A stretch of 64,000 bases of DNA, taken from Lentzea terrae. GTDB taxonomy: Bacteria; Actinomycetota; Actinomycetes; Mycobacteriales; Pseudonocardiaceae. Each line of letters begins with the position of its first letter. The first letter of the stretch is position 1. The notes below the pieces were generated by a model. The model saw only the letters and a list, made by a program, of their open reading frames with translations, was not told where the DNA came from and did no database searches. The stretch lies in contig NZ_QFWW01000002.1 of NCBI RefSeq assembly GCF_003265345.1, forward strand, positions 62,001-126,000, written 5' to 3'. The translations under genes were made by a program, and so were the position numbers. Shown piece by piece: positions 46,567 to 56,004 of this stretch.

Positions 46567-47124
46567 TCAGACTTCGAGAAGCTCGGCTTCCTTGTGCTTC
46601 ACGAGCTCGTCGACCTGCGCGGTGTACCTGTGGGTGAGAGCGTCGAGCTCCTTCTCACCGCGCGCGCCGTCGTCCTCGCCGACCTCGCCGTCCTTGACGA
46701 GCTTGTCGATCTCTTCCTTCGCCTTGCGGCGCACACCGCGGACGGAGACGCGCGCGTCCTCGCCCTTCTGCTTCGCGACCTTCACCATGTCCCGGCGGCG
46801 CTCCTCGGAGAGCTGCGGGATCACGATGCGGATGATGTTGCCGTCGTTGCTCGGGTTGACGCCCAGGTCGGAGTCCCGGATGGCCTTCTCGATGGCGTTC
46901 AGCTGGCTCGCGTCGTACGGCTTCACGACCGCCATGCGCGCCTCGGGCACCGTGATGCTGGCCATCTGGTTCAGCGGCGTCGGCGATCCGTAGTAGTCGA
47001 CGTGGATGCGGTTGAACATCGAGGGAGTCGCACGACCGGTTCGAACGGAGGCGAGGTTCTCCTTCGCCACCGAAACCGCCTTTTCCATCTTCTCCTCGGC
47101 GTCGAGGAGGGTCTCGTCGATCAC
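46567..47124 (-). CDS. frr: Ribosome recycling factor
   Basis: 185 residues, the full family length. With EF-G it splits post-termination ribosomes. It has the conserved [20 protein letters not shown] segment, [15 protein letters not shown] and the domain I helix [20 protein letters not shown]. It follows pyrH by 57 bp in the rpsB-tsf-pyrH-frr-cdsA order. Confidence 0.97.
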   Translation of the reverse strand: MIDETLLDAEEKMEKAVSVAKENLASVRTGRATPSMFNRIHVDYYGSPTPLNQMASITVPEARMAVVKPYDASQLNAIEKAIRDSDLGVNPSNDGNIIRIVIPQLSEERRRDMVKVAKQKGEDARVSVRGVRRKAKEEIDKLVKDGEVGEDDGARGEKELDALTHRYTAQVDELVKHKEAELLEV

Positions 47125-47181
47125 GACTGCTCCTTGCTCTGCGTGTGCTTCTTCCCGGTTCCTGATCAGATCCCAGCAGGT

Positions 47182-47928
47182 CTAGAAGGCCGGGCGGCCA
47201 CCGGGGGTGCTGACCAGAGTGCCGATCTTCTCACCACGCACCGCGCGCGCGATGTTCCCCTCGGTGAGGAGGTTGAAGACGAGGATCGGCATGTTGTTGT
47301 CCATGCAGAGGCTGAAGGCCGTGGCATCGGCGACGTTGAGGCCGCGCTCCAGCACTTCGCGGTGGGTGATGTTGTCGAACATCAGCGCGTCGGGGTCGGT
47401 CTTGGGGTCGGCCGTGTAGACGCCGTCGACGGCCTTGGCCATCAGGACGATCTCGCAGCCGATCTCCAGCGCGCGCTGGGCGGCGGTCGTGTCGGTGGAG
47501 AAGTACGGCAGGCCGGCGCCGCCACCGAAGATCACGACGCGTTCCTTCTCGAGGTGGCGCATCGCGCGGCGGGGGATGTACGGCTCGGCGACCTGCGTCA
47601 TCTGGATCGACGTCTGCACGCGCGTGTCGATGCCGTGCTCGCGCTCGAGGAAGTCCTGCAGCGCCAGGCAGTTCATGACCGTGCCGAGCATGCCCATGTA
47701 GTCGGCGCGCGAACGGTCCATGCCGCGCTGCTGGAGCTCGGACCCGCGGAAGAAGTTGCCACCACCGATCACGACGGCCACCTGCACGCCGGACTTGTGG
47801 ACGGCCGCGATCTGCCGGGCGACTGTCTGGACGACATCGGGATCGACACCGACGCCACCGCCGCCGAACATCTCGCCACCGAGCTTGAGCATCACCCGGT
47901 TGTAGCCATGGCTACCTGCTTCGCTCAC
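47182..47928 (-). CDS. pyrH: UMP kinase
   Basis: 248 residues. A hexameric amino-acid-kinase-fold enzyme phosphorylating UMP to UDP. It has the N-terminal [15 protein letters not shown] phosphate-binding segment, [27 protein letters not shown] and the nucleotide segment [20 protein letters not shown]. Feedback control by UTP and activation by GTP are known for the family. It follows tsf after a strong hairpin. Confidence 0.97.
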   Translation of the reverse strand: MSEAGSHGYNRVMLKLGGEMFGGGGVGVDPDVVQTVARQIAAVHKSGVQVAVVIGGGNFFRGSELQQRGMDRSRADYMGMLGTVMNCLALQDFLEREHGIDTRVQTSIQMTQVAEPYIPRRAMRHLEKERVVIFGGGAGLPYFSTDTTAAQRALEIGCEIVLMAKAVDGVYTADPKTDPDALMFDNITHREVLERGLNVADATAFSLCMDNNMPILVFNLLTEGNIARAVRGEKIGTLVSTPGGRPAF

Positions 47929-47964
47929 AGGTCCTCTCCTTTAAGGAATTCTGCGGACACACCA

Positions 47965-47998
47965 AGGGCGGGGTCGCTGGTACCTGCAACCCCGCCCT
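47965..47998 (-). terminator. Hairpin terminator after tsf
   Basis: AGGGCGGGGT (47965-47974) is exactly inverted as ACCCCGCCCT (47989-47998). It lies 8 bp past the tsf stop and before the pyrH start, so rpsB-tsf and pyrH-frr can be separate transcripts. Confidence 0.8.
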
Positions 47999-48006
47999 CA
48001 TGCGAA

Positions 48007-48822
48007 TCAGCTCTGGCCGACCTCGAACCGAGCGAAACGGGTGACCGTCACGCCGGCCTCGTCCAGAAGAGCCTTGACCGTCTTCTTGCTGTCCGTCACG
48101 GAAGCCTGCTCGAGGAGCACGACGTCCTTGAAGAAGCCGTTGACGCGACCCTCGACGATCTTGGGCAGCGCGCCTTCCGGCTTGCCCTCCTCGCGAGCGG
48201 TCTCCTCGGCGATGCGGCGCTCGTTGGCGACGAGCTCCTCGGGAACCTCGTCACGGGTGACGAACTTCGGGCGCATCGCGGCGATCTGCATCGCGGCACC
48301 CTTGGCGACCTCGGCGTTGTCACCGGTGTACTCGACCAGCACGCCGACGGCCGGCGGCAGGTCGGCGGCACGCTTGTGCAGGTAGACCGAGACGGTGCCG
48401 TCGAAGTCGACGGCCTTGGCCAGCTCGAGCTTCTCGCCGATCTTGGCGGAGAACTCCTGGACCAGCGCGTCGACCGACTTGCCGTCGACCTCGACGGCCT
48501 TGAGGGCGTCGACGTCGGCGACCTTGTTGGCCTTGGCGATCGCGACGATCTCGTCCGCGAGGGCGATGAAGTCGGCGTTCTTGGCCACGAAGTCCGTCTC
48601 GCAGCGCAGCTCGACCATCGCGCCGTCCTTGACGGCGACCAGGCCGTTGGACGTGGTGCGCTCGGCGCGCTTGCCGACGTCCTTGGCGCCCTTGATGCGC
48701 AGGATCTCGACGGCCTTGTCGAAGTCGCCGTCAGCCTCGTCCAGCGCCTTCTTGCAGTCCATCATGCCGGCGGCGGTCAGCTCGCGGAGCTTCTTGACGT
48801 CCGCGGTGGTGTAGTTCGCCAT
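48007..48822 (-). CDS. tsf: Elongation factor Ts
   Basis: 271 residues. It exchanges GDP for GTP on EF-Tu. The N-terminal UBA-like domain has [20 protein letters not shown], followed by the core EF-Tu contact TDFVAKN and the dimerisation repeats [20 protein letters not shown]. It follows rpsB, with a perfect hairpin in the 72-bp gap. Confidence 0.97.
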   Translation of the reverse strand: MANYTTADVKKLRELTAAGMMDCKKALDEADGDFDKAVEILRIKGAKDVGKRAERTTSNGLVAVKDGAMVELRCETDFVAKNADFIALADEIVAIAKANKVADVDALKAVEVDGKSVDALVQEFSAKIGEKLELAKAVDFDGTVSVYLHKRAADLPPAVGVLVEYTGDNAEVAKGAAMQIAAMRPKFVTRDEVPEELVANERRIAEETAREEGKPEGALPKIVEGRVNGFFKDVVLLEQASVTDSKKTVKALLDEAGVTVTRFARFEVGQS

Positions 48823-48853
48823 CGTTTTCCTTCTGCGATGTACGCGCTTGAGT

Positions 48854-48887
48854 CACGCGGCGCCCGCTGGTGTGCGGGCGCCGCGTG
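48854..48887 (-). terminator. Perfect hairpin in the rpsB-tsf gap
   Basis: CACGCGGCGCCCG (48854-48866) pairs base for base with CGGGCGCCGCGTG (48875-48887) around an 8-base loop. Partial termination between rpsB and tsf is known in other bacteria and adjusts S2 against EF-Ts. No T-run follows. Confidence 0.75.
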
Positions 48888-48894
48888 GGGGAAA

Positions 48895-49716
<822 letters not shown>

Positions 49717-50078
49717 GGCCGGTTCGCACCTCATCTGTAGGACGCTTTGGTGGGCGTCGTTCGGTTGACGCTCCGAGCCGGGTGGCTCGGGGCCCTGGTG
49801 CCGATGCCGCCGCCCGCACCTGCCGAGGAGCTGCTGCTCCACCGTCAGGACCGTCGGACGTCGTGACTCGACCCGGCTGGGACCAGCTGGTCGGATCTGC
49901 GTTGGCACGCGAAGTCGTCCCGCGAACACACGGGACGCGCCCAAAAGTCTACTCCCCACCCCCGACAAACTTCGAATCGCCCCCTGGCCCCCTCGGCGAG
50001 TTATCCACAACCCGCGAGTAATCCACAGTTCCCCGATACCCGCTGGTCCCCACCACCCCCCTGGCCGACTGTTGACCC
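49717..50078. other. Divergent intergenic region between rpsB and the M23 peptidase gene
   Basis: 362 bp without a gene. It holds the rpsB leader (minus strand), a GTCCCG/CGGGAC hairpin at 49917-49936, a C-rich tract, and two DnaA-box-like motifs at 50001-50027. A TAGACT-like -10 element for rpsB may lie near 49945-49950, but I cannot place a convincing -35 partner. Confidence 0.5.
50001..50027 (+). promoter_or_regulatory. Pair of DnaA-box-like motifs upstream of the M23 peptidase gene
   Basis: TTATCCACA (50001-50009) matches the DnaA-box consensus exactly. TAATCCACA (50019-50027) differs by one base. They are in the same orientation, 18 bp start to start. A similar pair with the same spacing lies upstream of yraN. 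DnaA binding is inferred from sequence only. Confidence 0.4.
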
Positions 50079-50558
50079 ATGCCCCTCCTCCCCACCGCCC
50101 TGGTGCTCACGACCCTCCTGGCCCCCTCCCCAGCCCGCTTCTCCTGGCCGCTGCCGCCACCCCACCCGGTGGTGCGCGCGTTCCAGGCCCCTTCGTCACC
50201 TTTCGGGCCAGGTCACCGAGGCGTGGACCTGTCAGCACCCGCCGGTTCCCCGGTCCTGGCAGCAGGCGACGGCGTGGTCGTCTACGCGGGGGCAGTCGCG
50301 GCCCGGACCCTCGTGTCGCTGGAACATCGCGGCGGCCTGCGCACGACCTACGAACCGATCGCGCCAGCCGTCTCCGCTGGTCGCCCGGTGCGCCGAGGCG
50401 AGGTGATCGGCCACCTCCAGGAGGGCCACTGCCCCTCACCGTGCCTGCACTGGGGCGTCCGCCGCGGCACCGAATACCTCGACCCGCTGCGGCTGGTGGC
50501 GTCGGGCCGCATCCGCCTGCTCCCGCTGAACCCCGCAACGCCATCGCGAGGCGGCTAG
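50079..50558 (+). CDS. Secreted M23-family peptidase-like protein
   Basis: 159 residues with a signal peptide (about 1-19) and a LytM/M23 domain. Zinc-binding HxxxD is in [12 protein letters not shown]. The second motif reads CLHWGVR, so the first His of the canonical H-x-H (the catalytic one) is Cys while the zinc-binding His remains; activity may be altered. [21 protein letters not shown] follows the first motif. The ATG has no ribosome site and the mRNA may be leaderless. Placement upstream of rpsB on the opposite strand matches mycobacteria. The last codons fall within a repeat array. Confidence 0.85.
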   Translation: MPLLPTALVLTTLLAPSPARFSWPLPPPHPVVRAFQAPSSPFGPGHRGVDLSAPAGSPVLAAGDGVVVYAGAVAARTLVSLEHRGGLRTTYEPIAPAVSAGRPVRRGEVIGHLQEGHCPSPCLHWGVRRGTEYLDPLRLVASGRIRLLPLNPATPSRGG

Positions 50559-51160
50559 GGCTCCGCAACCTCCGCTGCCCGGCGATGCTGCCCCCGCCAG
50601 CAGCGGCCCGATCGGGCGCCATCCCGCCGCACCCCCAGGCGGTCGATCAGCGGCGCGACCCCGTTGCACGCCGCACGCGCCCGACAGGCGCCGGGAGGCG
50701 GTCCACGCGCACCCGCCTCCCGGCCCACCTGGCCGACACGCAGATCCGCAACGCAGGCGGCTAAAGCCCGAAGCCTCCGCTGCACAGCGATACTGCCCCC
50801 GCCCGCAGCGTGCCCGATCGAGCGCTTTCCCGCCGCACCCCGGGCGGTCGATCAGCGGCGCGACCCCGTTGCACGCCGCACGCGCCCGACAGGCGCCGGG
50901 AGGCGGTCCACACGCGCATGCCTCCCGACCCACCTGTCCAACGCACACGTCCGCAACGCAGGCGGCCTGAAGCTCGACCTCCGCTGCCCGGCGATGCTGC
51001 CCCGCCCGCAGCGGCCCGATCGGGCGCTATCCCGCCGCACCCCCAGGCGGTCGATCAGCGGCGCGACCCCGTTGCACGCCGCACGCGCCCGACAGGCGCC
51101 GGGAGGCGGTCCACACGCGCCCGCCTCCCGGCCCACCTGGCCGACACGCAGATCCGCAGC
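50551..51160. repeat. Three tandem units of about 204 bp with a conserved hairpin core
   Basis: Units start at 50551, 50757 and 50962. Each holds an identical 66-nt core (50641-50706, 50846-50911, 51049-51114) beginning GGTCGATCAG and ending GGCGGTCCAC. Units 1 and 3 form a perfect 12-bp hairpin (GCCGGGAGGCGG with its inverse) directly after the core; unit 2 keeps 8 bp of it. A second stem GGTCG/CGACC lies within the core. Periods of 205 and 203 bp are not multiples of three, so the array is not one repeated coding unit. It begins at the stop codon of the M23 gene. Confidence 0.9.
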
Positions 51161-51451
51161 TCAACCCGCTCCCTCGTCCCTGCCCTGCCATGACCCGCGT
51201 TCGAAGCCGGACCGACCGGCTCGTGCACTGGCTGTGACGGGTACGCGGCGTGCTTGGAGCTACTCCAACACCCACCCGTTCGAGTGAATTAGCCCTGGCA
51301 AGGGGCGGAAAGAGGTTTGAAGCGATGTTCGTGAGGCTCGTACGGCTTCTGAACGCGTCCGCGCGGAGCGATCCCGACGTGCGGCGGCGTGACGGTACGA
51401 GCGGGTGGCAGCCCGGCTACGGCCGGGTTGCGGGTGAGGAAGAAGGTGCGG
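51161..51451. other. Non-coding stretch between repeat array and whiG
   Basis: About 290 bp that follow the repeats and precede the whiG stop (minus strand). I see no credible gene. The segment GCAGCCCGGCTACGGCCGGG near 51412 could form a short stem (CCCGGC/GCCGGG), a possible whiG terminator. Confidence 0.4.
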
Positions 51452-52459
51452 TCAGGCCTCGGACTGCTCGTTGAGCTTGGTGCGCAGGCGCAGGACGGCA
51501 CGGGTGTGCAGCTGGCAGACCCTGGACTCGGTCACGCCGAGGACCTTGCCGATCTCGGCGAGGGTCAGGTTCTCGAAGTAGTAGAGGGTCACGACCACGC
51601 GGTCGCGCTCGGCCAGCTGCGCTATGGCGTCGGCCAGCTGACGGCGGCTGTCCTGGTCGACGAGCGACGCCACCGGGTCTTCCGCGGCGTCGTCCGGCAG
51701 CGACTCGGCGAGGGAGGAGCCGCCCTTGTTCGGGGCGATCAGCTCGTCCAGGGCGACGACGCTGGTGAGCTGGAGCTGGCCGTACAGCTCCCGCAGCTCG
51801 GCCAGGCCGATCTTGAGCTCTGCGGCGAGCTCGCGGTCGGTGGGCGTGCGCTGCAGCTTGGCGCCGAGGCGTTCGAGGGCGCGCTCGACGTCGCGGGCCC
51901 GGCTGCGGACCGAGCGCGGCACCCAGTCCTGGGAGCGCAGGTCGTCGAGGATCGCGCCGCGGATGCGCTGCATGGCGTAGGTCTCGAACTTGAGGCCGCG
52001 TTCCGGCTCGAACTTCTCGATCGCGTCGACCAGGCCGAAGATGCCGGACTGGATCAGGTCGGCCACGTCCACGTGGGCGGGCAGGCCGGTGCCGACCCGG
52101 CCCGCGACGTACTTGACCAGCGGCGCGTAGTGCAGCACCAGGCGATCGCGCTGGCCCTGGTCGTGCGACTCGCCGTAGCTGCGCCACAGCGCGACGATGC
52201 CGGCCTCGACGTCGTCACCAGACCTGGCGTCCGCGCGCGTCACGGCAGTCGGAACGGCTGTGGGCGTGCCGTTGACATGCGTGTCCGCACCGGGCTCCGC
52301 GGTCGCCCCGGTGCTCGCCTCCGTGTGCGGCGCGCCGTTCTGACGGTGCCCGTTGCTCGCCTGCTTCGAAACTGGTGCGGGCACGACGGGTTCAGGGGGC
52401 ACGGTCGCCGTACGCGATCCTCCCCCTGCGGCGTCAGGAACGGGGGTGGGTTCGGTCAT
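51452..52459 (-). CDS. whiG: WhiG/FliA-family RNA polymerase sigma factor
   Basis: 335 residues. In Streptomyces WhiG commits aerial hyphae to sporulation. Region 2 has [20 protein letters not shown] and [19 protein letters not shown]; region 3 has [20 protein letters not shown]; region 4 has [20 protein letters not shown] and [20 protein letters not shown]. An extra, disordered N-terminus of about 80 residues rich in Pro, Ala, Thr and Gly precedes region 1.2, longer than in Streptomyces WhiG. The start lies within the end of xerC (26-bp overlap), so the two are co-transcribed. Confidence 0.93.
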   Translation of the reverse strand: MTEPTPVPDAAGGGSRTATVPPEPVVPAPVSKQASNGHRQNGAPHTEASTGATAEPGADTHVNGTPTAVPTAVTRADARSGDDVEAGIVALWRSYGESHDQGQRDRLVLHYAPLVKYVAGRVGTGLPAHVDVADLIQSGIFGLVDAIEKFEPERGLKFETYAMQRIRGAILDDLRSQDWVPRSVRSRARDVERALERLGAKLQRTPTDRELAAELKIGLAELRELYGQLQLTSVVALDELIAPNKGGSSLAESLPDDAAEDPVASLVDQDSRRQLADAIAQLAERDRVVVTLYYFENLTLAEIGKVLGVTESRVCQLHTRAVLRLRTKLNEQSEA

Positions 52460-53411
52460 GGATCGCCTTCAGCCGTTCGACAGTGACGTGTGTGTAAAGC
52501 TGAGTCGTTGCGAGCGTAGCGTGACCAAGCAGTTCTTGGACGGTGCGCAGGTCCGCTCCTCCTTCCAGCAAATGGGTCGCAGCGGAGTGGCGCAACCCGT
52601 GCGGCCCGATGTCCGGCGCATCCGGTACCACGGCGACCACCTCGTGCACCAGAGTGCGAACGGCCCGCTGGTTCAGCCGGCCGCCGCGGGCACCGAGGAA
52701 CAACGCGGGCGGCGAATCCGGTGCTACCAGGGCGTTTCGGCCCTCGTCCAGCCACCGCCGCAGCGCTCGCTCCGCCGGCACGCCGAACGGCGTGCTGCGC
52801 TCGCGTCCACCTTTGCCCAGAACTCGAATCACCCTTAGGGAGTAGTCCACGTCGTCGAGATCAAGACCACAGAGTTCGGCCACGCGGATACCTGTGGCGT
52901 ACAGCAACTCCACCACGGCCTGATCACGCAGCGCAACCGGATCGCCTTCGGAAGCGCCAGAGGATACGGCGGTCATCGCGTCCTTCGCCTGGTCCGCGCG
53001 CAACACGGACGGCAACGTCCGGTGCGGCCGTGGAGCAGCAAGGCGAGGCCCGGGATCTGCGGCCAGATGGCCAGCGCGATGCGCCCACGCGGTGAACGTG
53101 CGCGCAGCAGCAGCCCGGCGCGCGAGCGTGGTGCGGCTCGCGCCTGCCGTGCGTTGCGCGGCAAGCCATGACCGCAAGCTCGTCAGGTCAATGCGGCCGA
53201 TGTCGGCCTGTTCAGGACTATTCCCAGCGACATGTCCAAGCAACGCCACAGAATCACCGATGTACGCGCGCACGGTGTGCGGCGACAGATCGCGCTCCAA
53301 CGTCAGGTGCCGCTCGTACTGCCGCAACACGTCCGCGACCGACGCCGGCAGCTTTTCGCGCAGGCGAACGAGATCGACACGGCGTGTCCGACCATGCGGC
53401 GGCGGGGACAT
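52434..53411 (-). CDS. xerC: Tyrosine recombinase XerC
   Basis: 325 residues. With XerD it resolves chromosome dimers at dif. The N-terminal SAM-like core-binding domain (about 25-120) precedes the catalytic domain with Arg in [13 protein letters not shown], Lys in [12 protein letters not shown], HxLRH in [20 protein letters not shown], His in [11 protein letters not shown] and the nucleophile Tyr in YTHV. It overlaps whiG by 26 bp. It diverges from a hypothetical gene with two palindromes in the gap. Confidence 0.94.
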   Translation of the reverse strand: MSPPPHGRTRRVDLVRLREKLPASVADVLRQYERHLTLERDLSPHTVRAYIGDSVALLGHVAGNSPEQADIGRIDLTSLRSWLAAQRTAGASRTTLARRAAAARTFTAWAHRAGHLAADPGPRLAAPRPHRTLPSVLRADQAKDAMTAVSSGASEGDPVALRDQAVVELLYATGIRVAELCGLDLDDVDYSLRVIRVLGKGGRERSTPFGVPAERALRRWLDEGRNALVAPDSPPALFLGARGGRLNQRAVRTLVHEVVAVVPDAPDIGPHGLRHSAATHLLEGGADLRTVQELLGHATLATTQLYTHVTVERLKAIHDRTHPRS

Positions 53412-53473
53412 AGGCCAAGACGCTGCGCCAGTCGGGGCGTTTGGTCAAGTATCGCCACACCCTCGCGCCAGTT

Positions 53474-53502
53474 GAGAGCGCTCTCATGATCGCGAACGCG
53501 AT
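53474..53502. promoter_or_regulatory. Two adjacent palindromes in the xerC divergent gap
   Basis: GAGAGCGCTCTC (53474-53485) is a perfect 12-bp palindrome, and ATCGCGAACGCGAT (53489-53502) has perfect 6-bp arms around AA. They lie 63-91 bp from the xerC start and 67-95 bp from the divergent gene start. This is an operator-like arrangement with no assigned regulator. Confidence 0.45.
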
Positions 53503-53568
53503 AACGTTTCAACTCCCTGTGACGACCAGGGGTTTGGTGGCACGTACAGATCACCTTTCGGAGTAGCG

Positions 53569-54093
53569 ATGGTAGCCAGCACCACCGTCCGAACAGCCGA
53601 TGAGCTAGCCCGCCGGGTCGTGCGGAAGATCGCTCCTGAGGAGCTGTCCTCGTTCGACCTCGTCGCCGCTCCCTACCTGGAGAACCCCGAGCAGGCCGAA
53701 CGCCGGCTGCGCAGCGCCCACGACGACCCGCTGGGCTTCGGCCTGGGCGACATCGTGGCGATGGCGACGCCCGTGATCGCCCTCGTGTCCGGCAGCGTGA
53801 TCACCGCGGTCTCCGACAGCCTCGGCAAGGCCGTGCGCGACGGCACCAGCAACGCCGTGCGCAAGGCGTGGCGCAAGGTCCGCGGCAAGCGCGACGAGCC
53901 ACTCGAACTGCCGTCCACACCGCTCACCACCACACAACTGGCCGAAGTGCGCCAGATCGCCCTGGAACGCGCCCTCTCCCTGGGCATGAAGCAGCAGAGG
54001 GCCGAAGCGCTGGCCGACGCCGTCGTCGCCGCCCTCGTACTGCGCGACAACAACCACGCCCCAGGCCGCGAGCCCGGCGAACCCCAGAGCTGA
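53569..54093 (+). CDS. Hypothetical protein, xerC-dprA interval
   Basis: 174 residues beginning MVASTTVRTADELARRVVRK. An acidic region with ELSSFDLVAAPYLENPEQAE is followed by a hydrophobic segment DIVAMATPVIALVSGSVITA that could be a membrane-associated helix, then a basic stretch KAWRKVRGKRDE and a C-terminal helical region with ALERALSLGMKQQRAEALAD. I do not recognise a family. It is divergent from xerC, convergent with dprA (1-bp gap), and the only plus-strand gene between whiG and pxpA. Confidence 0.7.
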   Translation: MVASTTVRTADELARRVVRKIAPEELSSFDLVAAPYLENPEQAERRLRSAHDDPLGFGLGDIVAMATPVIALVSGSVITAVSDSLGKAVRDGTSNAVRKAWRKVRGKRDEPLELPSTPLTTTQLAEVRQIALERALSLGMKQQRAEALADAVVAALVLRDNNHAPGREPGEPQS

Positions 54094-55233
54094 TCAGCGC
54101 ACCTCCACCTTCTGCCAGCCGCCGTCACCCTGCAGCGCCAGCCCAGCAAGCTCCAGTTCGGGCAACAACGCCCGAACCCGTTCCAACGGCACTCCGGACT
54201 CGACCGACACCACCTCGTCACTGACCCCGCACCGCTTCCCCAGGGCCTCGTACACCCGCATGGCCTCCCCGTGCGGCGCCCCGAGGTCGCTGTCCTTCTC
54301 GGCGGGCTCGGTGGCGAGGTCGTCGCCGAACCGCCCCACCGACTCCACGATCTCGGCCACCGAACTGACCGAAACCGCCTGCCCGTCCCGCAACAACTCG
54401 TGACACCCCACCGAACTCGCCGACGTGACGGGCCCAGGCACCACCATCAACGGCCGCCCCAACGCCAACGTGATCGCAGCCGTGTTCTTGGCCCCACTGC
54501 GCCGCCCGGCCTCGACCACCACAGTGCCGCCACCCAACGCCGCAATGAGCCGGTTCCGCATGAGAAACCGATGCCGCGCAGGCGAAACCCCAGGCGCGTA
54601 CTCGCTGACGATCAGCCCTTCCCGCGCGATCTTCCCGAGCAACCCCTGATGCCCAGCGGGATAAGCGAAGTCCACCCCGCACGCCAACACCGCAACCGTC
54701 AGCCCGCCGGCACCAAGCGCACCCCGATGAGCCGCACCGTCAATCCCGTACGCAGCCCCGGACACAACCGTCACGCCCGCCTCAGCCAACCCGTAAGCGA
54801 ACTCGCCGGCCACGTGCTCGCCATACCCACTGGCAGCACGCGACCCGACAACCGCCACGGCCTTGTCCGTGGCCTCCGCAAGGTCGTGCGGCCCGCGCAC
54901 CCACAACGCCAACGGCTCACCCCCACACCGCTGCGCCGCCGGACCCCCAAGCGCCACAAAGGGCCACCGCGGCCACTCGTCGTCCTCCGGAATGAGCAGC
55001 CGCCCACCGCGCTTCCCAATGAGCTCAAGGTCTTCGCAGACCCGCTCCTCAGTTCTGCGGGCCGACGTCTGACTGGCAACGGACGGCGAGACCTCACCAG
55101 CACGCACCATCGCCGCGGCCTCGACCGGACCGACCTCGGCAACGAGCGCGGCCAGCGCCGCCGGATACGGCTCGGCCACGCGGGACAGGTAGGCCCTGGC
55201 CAGGCGGATGGCATCGGTGGATGGAGTGGTCAC
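54094..55233 (-). CDS. dprA: DNA processing protein DprA
   Basis: About 379 residues. It loads RecA on incoming single-stranded DNA in transformation. The Rossmann core has AVVGSRAASGYGEHVAGEFA, VVSGAAYGIDGAAHRGALGA, AVLACGVDFAYPAGH, EYAPGVSPARHRFLMRNRLI and VVVEAGRRSGAKNTA; a C-terminal winged-helix (about 320-379) ends LALQGDGGWQKVEV. The GTG at 55233 follows GGTGG by 5 bp and starts MTTPSTDAIRLARAYL. The frame stays open far upstream but becomes Pro/Arg-rich repeat sequence, so I exclude it. Normally it touches comM; here 771 bp intervene. Confidence 0.88.
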   Translation of the reverse strand: MTTPSTDAIRLARAYLSRVAEPYPAALAALVAEVGPVEAAAMVRAGEVSPSVASQTSARRTEERVCEDLELIGKRGGRLLIPEDDEWPRWPFVALGGPAAQRCGGEPLALWVRGPHDLAEATDKAVAVVGSRAASGYGEHVAGEFAYGLAEAGVTVVSGAAYGIDGAAHRGALGAGGLTVAVLACGVDFAYPAGHQGLLGKIAREGLIVSEYAPGVSPARHRFLMRNRLIAALGGGTVVVEAGRRSGAKNTAAITLALGRPLMVVPGPVTSASSVGCHELLRDGQAVSVSSVAEIVESVGRFGDDLATEPAEKDSDLGAPHGEAMRVYEALGKRCGVSDEVVSVESGVPLERVRALLPELELAGLALQGDGGWQKVEVR

Positions 55234-56004
55234 CGGAACCACCACCAAGGCAGCCACCGGTACCAGGGATCCGGACGCCAGGGACCCGGCGGGCTGGCAC
55301 CTGACGATCGCCTCCGGACTGTGGACGGCAGCTGGAGAAGCGCGGGCACGGCGGACGCCGCGGAGGAGGCAGCTGGCGCGAGAAGTGGGGTCATGGTCGG
55401 GCTCCTGTTCGGGAGTTGTGCGCGGACAGCGGGTAGCCCGCCTGCGCTGGGCCGTCTGGGTGCCGGGCGCGGAGTGGGAGTGGGGCTCCGTGCCCGGCGG
55501 CTTTGGGTGGCTGGAACGGATTCGCCGATGCGGGTGGGCGTTTGGTGCGCGGGTGGTGGGTCGAGCGGGACGCACGCTGGGGGTTTGAGGGCGTCCCGCT
55601 CGACCAGGGCCGGTCGCGGAGTCGGGGCTTGGGTGCTCCGCGACCGGCTGCTTGGGGGTGTTCGTCGGCGGGCGCGAGCCTGGGTTGGGAGCCGGCTTGG
55701 GTCTCGGGCGAGCCAAGTGATCTGGGGTTGTTGGAGGAGCGGGACGCCCGCTGGGGGTGTGCGGGCGGCCCGCTCGACCAGGGCCGGTCGCGGAGCAGGG
55801 GCTCGATTGCTGCGCGACCGGCTGCTTGGGGGGTGCCGGGGGCGCGGGCTGGTGGTTGTTGGGTGTTGGTGGGGCCAGGCGTGGAGAGGGGGTGGGCTCC
55901 ACGCCTGGCGGCTTTGGCGGCCGGGGTGGCCGTTCGCGTGGTGCGGGTTTGGGCGGGCGCGGTTGGTCCCGCGGCCGTTTGGCGATGGCTCGGGCTGGGG
56001 GCGG
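55234..56004. other. Gene-free interval between comM and dprA containing hairpin repeats
   Basis: 771 bp that in related genomes are absent or very short. The G-rich plus strand carries two 174-bp repeat units with paired hairpins (listed separately) and G/T-rich flanks. All open frames through it are low-complexity and I do not support a gene. Confidence 0.6.
55559..55850. repeat. Two tandem 174-bp units, each with two adjacent hairpins
   Basis: The shared block GCTCGACCAGGGCCGGTCGC occurs at 55598 and 55772. In unit 1, GGTCGAGCGGGACGC (55559-55573) pairs perfectly over 15 bp with its inverse at 55591-55605, and GCCGGTCGCGGAG (55609-55621) over 13 bp with 55636-55648. In unit 2 the stems are 7 bp (GAGCGGG, 55737-55743 with 55769-55775) and 10 bp (GCCGGTCGCG, 55783-55792 with 55813-55822). 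Both units end in CTGCTTGGGG. Confidence 0.85.

Noticed and set aside
50001-50027. Replication origin
   Set aside because: Only two boxes, no AT-rich unwinding region, and no dnaA, dnaN or gyr genes in the window.
50551-51160. CRISPR array
   Set aside because: The repeats are about 204 bp, directly adjacent, with no unique spacers and no cas genes nearby.
50436-51287. Hypothetical proteins encoded by the 204-bp repeat array on either strand
   Set aside because: Unit lengths of 205 and 203 bp break the frame between copies, and the translations are low-complexity without start signals.
54094-55902. DprA with a 220-residue Pro-rich N-terminal extension
   Set aside because: The extension is made of the hairpin repeats, read in a frame that merely lacks stops. 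The family start is near 55233, with a ribosome site.
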